Source: Phoronis ovalis (lineage: Eukaryota > Phoronida > Phoronidae). From it: a DNA stretch of 21,735 bases. Positions 1 through 8,050 of this stretch are shown here, piece by piece (the stretch's first letter is position 1; the number at the start of each line of letters is the position of its first letter). Both the position numbers and the translations under genes were made by a program. The DNA lies in NCBI GenBank assembly GCA_028565635.1, contig JAOXYB010097049.1, positions 1 to 21,735 on the forward strand, read 5' to 3'. The notes beneath the pieces were generated by a model that searched no databases, was not told the DNA's origin, and worked only from the letters and a program-made list of their open reading frames with translations.

Positions 1-113
1 TCATCTGCTATCTGCTAACTTCACGTTTTCATCTGCTATCTGCTAACTTCACGTTTTCATCTGCTATCTGTTATCTGCTAACTTGACGTTTTCATCTGCT
101 AACTTGACGTTGC
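1..113. repeat. 28-bp tandem repeat, truncated by window edge
   Basis: Two exact 28-bp units occupy 1-28 and 29-56 (tcatctgctatctgctaact followed by tcacgttt). A third unit at 57-91 is 7 bp longer through an extra tatctgt, and a fourth at 92-113 is shortened and ends in cttgacgtt. The 7-bp step tatctgc/tatctgt is an internal sub-repeat, so length changes by slippage of that step are visible. The array probably continues left of the window. No coding potential was seen. Confidence 0.9.
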
Positions 114-578
114 TCCATATTCTTGCTTTTTAAGTGCAGAATCGAACTTTTTAAAACTTATTAGATCTTATCTGTTCATATTCTACACTCATATTCACCG
201 ATTTAACGTGTTCCACTGATCATCTATACCCTATACATAATGGTGAAATTTCTCCTTATAGATATATATCTACTTCTCACGTTACACCTTTTATTTATTA
301 TTCATATAGAAATAGAAGAAAATCCAGTCTCATACCTCTGGGTAAGCTAACCGTGCATATTTTGTTTAGAGTTTAATATTTCAAAACTTTCTTGTTTAGT
401 TTTAAATAATTAAAATAACTTATTTAGTTATACTGATGGTCCTCAAGTTTAGGTTAATATGTTTTTTTTGTCATACTGAACAAAATTAATGCAAGTTCCC
501 CTATCCTCGATTCGTAGCATATAGACAAAATTGAATAATGCGCAAAAAAAACAATATTGTGATACAAAAATAAAGTAG
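114..578. other. AT-rich stretch without recognised gene
   Basis: AT-rich unique-looking DNA with homopolymer T and A runs. No convincing exon, RNA gene or repeat was seen. On the minus strand this is downstream of the weak membrane-protein candidate at 579-837 and could hold its 3' UTR; an ATTAAA on that strand near 372-377 is possible but common by chance here. Confidence 0.5.
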
Positions 579-837
579 TCAGTACGTACGGTAATTTGAG
601 AAGATGAATACTACACACGTTACAGAAAGTAACAGCACTGTTACAGTTGCAACAACTATCGAAACTAATACTGGTCCATTACAGCGTGCTACAAGTGTAT
701 CCTCTGCAACGAGTTTTCCCTTGGAAGCGATAGAAAGTATGTTACTTTCATCGCTACTGCTTGATCCTTTCCTTGTATGATAACTTGACACGGGGATTCG
801 TGTTTTACCAGTCTCTATATCCATCTTTAGCAACATA
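579..837 (-). CDS. Candidate exon for a small single-pass membrane protein (weak)
   Basis: An 85-codon reading frame on the minus strand starts at ATG 836 and stops at TGA 581-579. The first half is polar, with a Ser run (GSSSSDES). The second half has a hydrophobic stretch of about 24 residues (roughly residues 56-80, rich in V, L and I), followed by a short tail ending NYRTY, as in a single-pass membrane protein with a very short tail. A plausible splice acceptor (ttttttctaatgatttcag) ends at 838, so the frame may be a last coding exon entered with two carried bases. No family is recognised and no upstream exon could be joined in a consistent frame. An overlapping plus-strand frame (604-777) is the main alternative. 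Confidence 0.3.
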
Positions 838-3236
838 CTGAAATCATTAGAAAAAATGATTTAGTATTTAATAAAAAAAATGTTTATTTCTAGTTTAAAA
901 TGCTTATATTTATTTTGCGCAGTGATCTGACTGTACAGTACAGAAATCTGACAGTTAATTTTAGTTTCCATGTTTAAGCCGTAAAAACGTTCTTCGCTAA
1001 AAAATCTAAATAAACAAAGTTATAACAGTCTCTGTTCATTTGCATCCTCCAGGGTGCAAATGATCATATAATTATACAAATTTGTACAAGTAGTTTAAGG
1101 TAATCAAATCAAAATGCAACAAGCATATGCTACTCCGAGATTATCAAATAAAATCTCCCCTTACCTGCGCTGTCAAGCAGTACGCCGCGACAATTAATAC
1201 ACTGAATGCGAACTACCAAATGATAATCAACTAAATATCCGAGCTAAATAAGAGCTACACAATTGACTAGGTATATTTTGAACGTTATCCTTTTTTCCTA
1301 CCTCAAAGAACGCACATACAAGGTTTGTAATTGATTGTTCATGCTCGATGAGTCCAGTTGTGAGAAATGGGTCATTCGAGTGGACGTTACATTCCAGCGT
1401 CCACGTATTTAATTCATGCACATATCGATATTGCCCTCGGTGGAATTAGAGGCTGAACAAAGGCGCCGGCACTGACACACTTCCTTTGTTCTTAATTTCC
1501 ATTTTGTTTGTTCTCACTATGAGTACTATAAATGATAAATAATCACGCCGTTCAGCTTTGAAATTAATTACAGGTAAAAACTCAATAAAGAGCCTGCATG
1601 TAGTAACACTTTGCAAATTTTGAAAAAGTGCATGTCAGGATGCAATTAAGTACTTTGGCTATTATCGATATGAACTCGAGCATACCAAATACGATAATTA
1701 ATTATTAGAAAAGAAAACATTGTTTGATTAGTGTGATGGTTTTTCAGTATTAAGTAAAGCCGTAGTAATGAAATTACTTCCACGATCCTTTCGCTCAAGG
1801 TTACTGAAGTACAAAAAATAATAAAACAGTGTGCATCGGGGTGTGCATCTACTTCTCAACAGATCGTGTCATTTTGTCAAGCTGCTAGTAGTCAAGTTAC
1901 ACATTCAGGAAGCATTTATATGTCTAGAAAAAGTCAACAAAAAAATAGAAGCAATTCCAAAGATTGTATAAGCACAGCGAAATTAATATTTATTGACATG
2001 CACAAAAATTACCTTAATTTTAACAATTTCAAAAAATAGATTCAGATTATCACTACAAATGCGAAAAGCTGATAGAAAAGTACATGGTTGGTCATTTCTC
2101 ATGTCACTGTCCTCAAACAAATATTTTTTTTAGTCTTGTTCTCAAAATGGTTTCAAATTGTTGCATACGAGTATACCCTTACTTGGGCCCGCTACAATGC
2201 AATGTCCCGTGAACGGTTAATCCACGGTTAGGTCTCTAACTAGGGTTCATGTTCCCGGCTCCTTGTACTCTGGAATAGTACATATGCACACTAATTAATC
2301 AATCAATAGCTAATTGTTCCTGGGACAATTGTGAATTATAATTATTAAATAAATATATGATCTGTATCTCATATTTCGGACTACTAAGTTTTCGCTTTAA
2401 AATTGTTGAAATGTGAGTGGGGCTTTTATTTATTTAGCTTATTTTCAAACAGAGTCTGTTGTTCGTGCTGAAAGTAAAAGTATTGTAAATCGATATTTTA
2501 GCAAACAGTTATCTTTAGGGTCAGTTACATTGTGACTGGATCTAGTATTGATGTACTTTAAATACTACTGGCATCAACGACTGGACTCAACGCTTTAAAA
2601 GTTGAGCGCGGGAGACTAAACAAATAAACGTGCATTTTGAAATTTTTAAATAGATATATTGTGAAATGCAAGCAATATAAATAAAAAAAGGTTTGGACAT
2701 ATAGACCATAAAAATATAATACACAATTGCGCCTCATACGTTTCACTGATTGTTTATTATGTCCCTACACCTGGGTCATTTGAATTCTTTTCGCTTTTGA
2801 ACGATTTGATAAGTAACACTGTACTAGGTCCAATTTTGTTCTATCCGAGTGCATCCTTTTAAAAATTTCTATAGCATTTTACATATACTTGAAAGAAATG
2901 CTTGGTTGTTAATTGTTTATACTTGCTTCGACAACTGATAGTTCCCTTTGATTCTATAGCGTTTTTCTTTTTGCATTTTAATACTGTTTCTGTATTACCT
3001 ACCACAACTATTAAGATTAAAAAAATTACTGGCTGTGCTAGATGAGCAAAGAGAGCCCTAAACTAATACTTTCTTCAAATGTCCTTACGATTTCAAATTA
3101 AAATAGTTAGCGACTTTAATGAAACAATAGAATTTATATAACTTGCAAAATAGAGACAAGCTTAGATAAATACTGCCAAATTAAGTATATATATTTTTTC
3201 TCGAATCTACCATGGCCCATAAGAGCCCATATTAAT
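838..3236. other. Long AT-rich intergenic stretch
   Basis: About 2.4 kb in which I see no supported gene. Short open frames on the minus strand at 1227-1421 and 2558-2746 lack usable start codons or protein-like composition. Scattered minus-strand splice-like sites (acceptor near 1202, donor near 1163) could bound a 37-bp exon at 1165-1201, but no reading frame links it to the candidate exon at 579-837. No tRNA-like cloverleaf was noticed. Confidence 0.5.
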
Positions 3237-3397
3237 TCCGGTGTATTTGTATTTATTCCGGTGTATTTTTATTTATTCCGGTGGATTTTTATTTATTCCG
3301 GTGGATTTTTTATTTATTCCGCTGTATTTTTATTTATTCCGCTGTAGTTTTATTTATTCCGCTGTATTTTTATTTATTCCGCTGTATTTTTATTTAT
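3237..3397. repeat. 20-bp tandem repeat, eight units in three variants
   Basis: Eight consecutive units of tccgNtgNatttNtatttat run from 3237 to 3397. All are 20 bp except the fourth, which has one extra T (21 bp). Variants are grouped: two units with ccggtgta, two with ccggtgga, then four with ccgctgta. A partial ninth (tcccc) ends the array. The plus-strand open frame here (rich in F, Y, I, L) is a by-product of the repeat, not a gene. Confidence 0.92.
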
Positions 3398-3548
3398 TCC
3401 CCAGTAATATATATATGCAGTAATTTCTGCTGTTAATTCGAAACAGAAATAACGTTTCAAGTTATTCTAGTAGGCGAACATAGATGATTTGAAATTGTAA
3501 TTTGAAACCAGAAATCACCATGACCACTGTCACTGGACTTTTCATGCC

Positions 3549-3790
3549 TCGGGGGTCACTCAATAGAAAGTGATGACGAGTATGCCTGGCGGTTAAACGG
3601 TGATATTTTTCGGCATGGGATCCGTTTCATGGGGTGCATTTTACACTTATATTTTACCTTGTTCGGGTCTGCCTCTGGCAAAGAAGCAGCCTTGATCGAG
3701 TTTTACCTTGGGCCGCATACCCTACCAATTTTTTGTCAAATATCCCCCGGACATACCCGTATATAATCTTTTGTAGTGATTCCTCCCGGA
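3549..3790 (+). repeat. Probable dispersed repeat with G-run head, related to 13544-13809
   Basis: A relatively GC-rich island in AT-rich DNA begins cctcgggggtcactcaat and then reads gatgacgagtatgcc. This order (G-run, actcaa, atgac, atg..cc, gcgg) parallels the head of the element at 13544-13595 (ggggtactcaag, atgactacggggatgtgcc, gcgg). The right end carries gtagtgattcctcccgg, which loosely mirrors the left end as an inverted copy. A 74-codon frame inside is not protein-like. The assignment rests on the shared order of short motifs, so it is tentative. Confidence 0.45.
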
Positions 3791-4111
3791 GTCACGCACT
3801 AACAATAAAAATGACCGCCGAAATAAACTCACCAAAAAACGACATTCTTTCATATTAAAAATTAGTCATTTATTTGATGATCTTTGATCAGTATCAAGCT
3901 ATTAGTTAATTAATATGAACTTAAAAAAACAGAATGGATTCCAAACTGTAGATCCAAAACAAATCAGCTGCTACCCCCAAACGAAGAGCACAAGTGACGG
4001 TTCAAGAATATAAAACTAAATTTATCCTAGACCATTTTAAAAGGGGATAGAATTAAACGAGTAACTGATTATACCGATGGTGATGTGAAGAGAGATAATG
4101 GTGTACTGGTG
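3791..4111. other. AT-rich spacer
   Basis: Spacer between the G-run repeat and the degenerate minisatellite. No coding region, RNA gene or repeat was recognised. Confidence 0.5.
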
Positions 4112-4500
4112 GATGATTCTACTGGAACCAAGAGGTGATAGATATATCGGTGTGTAGGTGGATGAAACCACTGATGTGATGATAGGCAATGCTGTGTCAG
4201 TAGAGGATACTATTGACACCAAAATGGTGTAATGATAGGTAATTAATAGTGTACTGGTAAATGAAACCATTCGAACCAATGATGTGGTGAAACATACTGG
4301 TATACCGACATGTATTATTGACAGTAGATGTGGTGATATTTCATGGTATACCAGTGCATGGAAGATACTATTGACATTAATGATGGATCGAGGGATAATG
4401 GTGTCCTGACCGATGACACTGTTAGGGACAGTTATGTGTAAGAGATGGTGATGCATTAATTGATGATAGAATAGGATGTGATCACAGATGATGCTCATGG
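4112..4500. repeat. Degenerate minisatellite, unit about 50 bp
   Basis: Recurring blocks of the type gat(g/a)..act(a/g)ttgacacca, followed by (t)gatgtggtgat and by ggtgtactggt or ggtatacc, begin near 4112, 4162, 4205, 4262, 4311, 4362 and 4414, spaced 43-57 bp apart. Examples are gatactattgacacca at 4205, gatactattgacattaat at 4362 and gaaaccattcgaaccaatg at 4263. Units have diverged strongly by substitution and indel. The purine-rich, G/T-biased plus strand leaves an open 153-codon frame on the minus strand (4498-4037) that is best explained as a repeat by-product. Confidence 0.6.
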
Positions 4501-5247
4501 TGGTGACAGCTGATGAATGTAACGCGATGATTATGTGGCTAGTATGCTGTTGTGAGGGCGACGGATAATGTCATGGTCAAAGTGTAGATTACACATGCTG
4601 ATGTGAAGCATGAATATACCATCATCTTTCACCAGATTAACATCCTTGTTCACATATGTGGAACTCAGTTTGGGGGCCCGCTGACCTCCCGCTGTTAAAC
4701 AGTAACATTATATAACGCAAAATTTTTTTTGTGGCATGTTTATTATTTATTAGAATAGCGCAAGTTAATACACAAATAATCAATACAATACCACACAATG
4801 ACGAGCACACTATTCATTTAAAAATTGCTTTTTTTATAAAAAGAAAAACAAAAATTCATGCATATAAGCAGTAACATTAATGGTACCAACTTCATCCCTT
4901 GCCTTTATACACCATAGTGGTTATTAGTCGAAATTATTTCCGGTTGTAAACGATATTGCTAACAAGAAAGAACTAAGTTATAACTGGTAAAAGTACAAGC
5001 ATCTGACTGCTTGATTCTTATAACACGTATAGGGACCATCTTTATTTTATACTTAAAACATAACAAAACATATTATTATTGCACTAAAGTCAAATAGTAA
5101 TCTAAAATTAAACTTGCTATGCAAAAAATGCAACTACGTTCACGTTAAGAAACTGCATTCAGGAAAGCTATGAATATTCATTACAATATGCAGTTTCATT
5201 TGTACAGTACATATACGTCATCTTCTCACTTCTTACATACATAACTT
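4501..5247. other. AT-rich stretch without recognised gene
   Basis: The gatg-rich texture fades out until about 4640, then AT-rich DNA follows. An AATAAA on the minus strand (plus-strand tttatt at 5041-5046) could serve the small candidate gene at 5248-5452. Nothing else is supported. Confidence 0.45.
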
Positions 5248-5452
5248 TTAAACAATTAACAAAGGCATTTGGCACATATTATTGTGCATGGTAATCAGCT
5301 GCTGATTTTTTTTCCTTCTAATTATATGATATACACCTAAACATGTCAAAAGTAACAACCAAAATACAAAGTACAATCCCGAGTACAATACAAGAACAAA
5401 AGCAATTTTAAAGAAAATAAAAGAAGCCAGCAGATTATGGCAAAGGGCCATT
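5248..5452 (-). CDS. Candidate small hydrophobic membrane protein, 67 residues (weak)
   Basis: A 67-codon minus-strand frame starts at ATG 5451 and stops at 5248. Residues about 8-45 are strongly hydrophobic (two possible short membrane spans), followed by the basic stretch RRKK and a polar tail. An acceptor-like site (ttgcttttaaccaag) ends two bases before the ATG, at 5453. Upstream on the same strand, a donor (atcag|gtaaaa) at 5635-5634 and a TATATAAG at 5763-5756 would fit a noncoding first exon of about 5636-5730 and a 183-bp intron. An AATAAA lies about 200 bp downstream. Each signal is weak alone and AT-rich DNA makes hydrophobic frames by chance. No family is recognised. Confidence 0.27.
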
Positions 5453-5755
5453 CTTGGTTAAAAGCAATTATTAAGCAAACACATGTATAAATTAACACAT
5501 ATAATACTACTACACAATAACGAATGTTGCATTACAAACTGGATACACATATTAAATACATTATGATATATATTTCTGAATATCAAAATATGTTGAAATA
5601 TATTTAGTAACTGTTGTAGAGATCTTTGTTTTTACCTGATACCAAGACAAGCTGGATATGTTAACAGTTTATTTATTGCTACTGTCCTTTGGTTTTGCAA
5701 CTCTCACTACACTGAAGCTTCCAAGCTAGCCTGCTATATAGGACCTGTGCACTTG

Positions 5756-5763
5756 CTTATATA
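5756..5763 (-). promoter_or_regulatory. TATA-like element for the 5248-5452 candidate
   Basis: TATATAAG read on the minus strand, about 30 bp upstream of a possible first exon (5636 to about 5730) that ends in a usable splice donor. The support is positional only; TATA-like strings are frequent in this AT-rich DNA. Confidence 0.2.
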
Positions 5764-5769
5764 GGCATA

Positions 5770-6573
5770 TTAAAAATAAGACCCTTTCTATCTGTAGTTA
5801 ACATAGTTTACCACTAGGTTCACATGGGCTTAGTCACTATTCATCCAAATGTTAAATAGCAAACCTTTTTTTTAGATAATATTGCACTATTTCTGCCGCA
5901 AAATAAAAATGACAAAGAAGTCTTTCCAAAACCTCTGTATATTTGGCAGAAGTAAATGAAATTTTATCAGTAAAGAAATGAAGCAATTTTTTGAGGAAAA
6001 TTCATTCTCACATTTTTTTTCACAATATTCTCATAGTCAAGACAAGTAACTCAAGACTAGAAAGGGTTATATTATTAGCACTTCATTGTGTCTTGTCAAT
6101 CTGGTTTTTCAATCCTCATCAACAAGACAATAAGTGTATCATGGTTAAAATTAATCAACAAGAAACTGACATACAGAAACAACCATGTCTGAAAAAATAC
6201 TTAAACTTGTCCAACTCAAGTACTTCTTTTTATTATTTATTCAACTTCTTAGAAAGCAAACTGAAACATTTTTAATAGTCATAGGACTGTATCCTGGGGG
6301 ATGGTTACTGGTTACTTCACCACTACACATACCTTACAAGACTTTACGATCTTGGTTTCTATTTTGATTGTTTATCAGTGTTACCTATGCCTTCCAAATG
6401 CAACTTTATGTGACATTAGTCGTTCGTTTAATATAAGAGATCCGCTAGTTTTTAGCGTGACATAACTAATGCTGGTCACACAAGTAAATAGCCTTTCTAT
6501 TTGCTTTTTAGGGACCTGGTCTGAAGCTTGGTCTAACAACAGGTATCTATTAAACCAGGATAATGGTTAGAGG
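5770..6573. other. AT-rich stretch upstream of transposase relic
   Basis: Plus-strand open frames at 5991-6275 and 6185-6367 overlap each other in different frames and have low-complexity composition, so neither is called. Earlier parts of the MULE element that begins at 6574 may lie here, but I could not recognise any conserved motif or a terminal inverted repeat. Confidence 0.45.
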
Positions 6574-7079
6574 ATGTCAATATTTGCCACCGATGATAAC
6601 TTTGCTGTAAGTAAATCTATGTTGACGGGACTTTCAGAATGTGCCCTGCATAATACACGCAATACTTCACATATATGGCACATATTGAAGGGCAGTGGTA
6701 CCCTTAGTATGCTGCCTGATGCGAGGAAGAACTGTCGCTGGGCTACAGAGTTATTTCAAGTTGTGAAATGCAAAACAAGGAAGTTAACGGGTCACAGATG
6801 GAAACCGTGCCAAGTTCTCTGTGATTTTAAACAGGCTATAAACAGGCTTTATACAGCAGTCAAAACAGAATTTCCGGCAGCAAGAGTCCATGGATGCTAT
6901 TTTTACTTCTGTGACAGAGTTTATGGAGTAAAGTGCAGGAGCTTGAACTAGCAGTAGCAAATAGAAGAGAGAGAGTAAGAAGATGTTTAGGAATTTATGT
7001 GCATTCGGTATCTACCTCTACAACTTGTGAGGCAGAACTGCTGATTACTATCAACATCAGCTTATGTGATGTTTTGTAA
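6574..7079 (+). pseudogene. MULE-family transposase relic with frameshift
   Basis: A 125-codon frame (6574-6951) carries the C-terminal half of a MULE transposase catalytic domain. It shows the TGHRWKPCQVLCDF block, in which the D of the CDF motif is a usual catalytic acidic residue, and then EFPAARVHGCYFYFCDRV, matching the G-C-x-F/Y-H-F-x-Q-x-V/L-W block of the family. At about 6922-6924 one base is missing: the next frame continues with WSKVQELELAVANRRERVRR, exactly what follows in intact members, before decaying to a stop at 7077-7079. The usual second H and Q in the GC..F(H)F block are Y and D here. A stop (TAG) lies one codon before the first ATG, so the N-terminal part is lost or scrambled. 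This is a dead copy; Mutator-like elements are a known DNA transposon superfamily in animals and plants. Confidence 0.75.
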
Positions 7080-7367
7080 TATGCTAAGACTTCGGACTTG
7101 TCCGGTCTGCATTCAAAATAAGGCTCAGGAGAGCAAGATTATACAAGATCGCTCTCTCCTGCTTTAGACTTTGTAGTATGAAGACGTGTTTCAGAAAGTA
7201 ATCCAAATAAAGTCTACGTGAACCTCATACGCCTCTTTATCTATAACTAGTATAGCCAGTTACCACATTATCATTTTAGATAAAGTATATCACTATACAC
7301 ATCTCAGGCAGACAAAGCTCTCTCTCATACAGTGTAATATCTTGTTCTAGGATAACGAGACAGAATC
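7080..7367. other. Spacer with small hairpin
   Basis: A short inverted repeat, caggagagc at 7126-7134 against gctctctcctg at 7151-7161, can form a hairpin with a loop of about 16 nt. It sits just after the transposase relic and may belong to it. No gene is seen. Confidence 0.4.
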
Positions 7368-7604
7368 AGAAAATTAAATGAAAGTTGGTTGCAGTTGAAG
7401 TTTGTAATTCTGTTGAGTATTACAGTAGTAGAGATTACATGCTATTTCATTCAAGCTTATTTTTTTGGGAATTTGGGCAGCATGATATCCAGGCTTTGTA
7501 AACCAGTTGAACATGGTGCTCATGTTACGTAATCTCTACTACGACATAGCTGAATAGAATTACAATTTAACTTCAAGTTGCAAGCAGATCTCTCTTGATT
7601 TTCT
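7368..7604. repeat. Imperfect foldback repeat (arms about 75-80 bp)
   Basis: Left arm 7368-7440 starts agaaaatt and ends gtagtagagattacat. Right arm 7525-7604 is its imperfect reverse complement, starting ttacgtaatctctactac and ending gattttct. Shared cores include gtagtagagattac, gtaattct, ttgaag and agaaaat. The loop is about 84 bp. This is the layout of a foldback or MITE-like DNA element. No coding capacity is seen. It lies about 290 bp beyond the MULE relic but shows no proven relation to it. Confidence 0.75.
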
Positions 7605-8050
7605 AAATAATAAAGTCAAGTGTAATTGCAGCCTACTGTCGCTAATACTCCATTTCTTTATGTTTATTGCACCGTCAGCTGAATTTTTATGCAGAGGAAT
7701 ACAGTATCAAACATTACAGCCCTATACACAGAGTTTTTAATGGGGAGACTATCAGGCATAGAATACCATAGGTTATATGTTTCAGTTTACTTTTTAAAAG
7801 TTAGGAAACTTAAAAAGAAGTACTCACCTCTTGTGCACAAGACATGTTAGCTGGTAACCAAGAAAAGTGACCGATTTATATATTTCACATCTGTTAAATC
7901 GCCACACATCTTGCATTTACTAATTATTCACAATCTTAATTGTTAATGCAATTTATGACAGCTTCTTTAACAAGGGACGTCAACATTACGTAGTGTTAAT
8001 TTAATGGCATAGTCATCAGCAAAACTCTAGTATGATTAACTAGTCTTTCT
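7605..8050. other. Region downstream of the ankyrin gene
   Basis: On the minus strand this is 3' of the ankyrin gene stop codon and probably includes its 3' UTR. A minus-strand ATTAAA at 8005-8000 lies about 45 nt after the stop, and an AATAAA lies at 7668-7663. No other gene was found. Confidence 0.45.
8000..8005 (-). terminator. Possible polyadenylation signal ATTAAA for ankyrin gene
   Basis: ATTAAA on the minus strand about 45 nt after the ankyrin-gene stop. It is the common variant of AATAAA; the alternative AATAAA at 7668-7663 would give a 3' UTR of about 400 nt. Chance occurrence is likely in this composition. Confidence 0.25.

Noticed and set aside
604-777. Plus-strand frame rich in Thr and Ser opposite the candidate exon at 579-837
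   Set aside because: It is the antisense of a Val/Leu/Ser-rich frame, has no recognisable splice context, and only one strand is likely to be coding. The minus strand has a better acceptor and a clear membrane span.
1227-1421. Minus-strand frame of 64 codons with protein-like pieces and a donor-like site (gag|gtagga)
   Set aside because: No in-frame ATG; the frame is closed upstream by TAA near 1446, and no acceptor puts a transcript into this frame.
3241-3423. Plus-strand frame rich in F, Y, I and L
   Set aside because: It lies fully within the 20-bp tandem array and is a by-product of the repeat.
3634-3858. Plus-strand 74-codon frame
   Set aside because: It lies inside the G-run repeat at 3549-3790 and has no family resemblance or splice support.
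5991-6367. Two overlapping plus-strand frames (94 and 60 codons)
   Set aside because: Low-complexity, AT-driven composition, mutually overlapping in different frames, no ATG context or splice sites of note.
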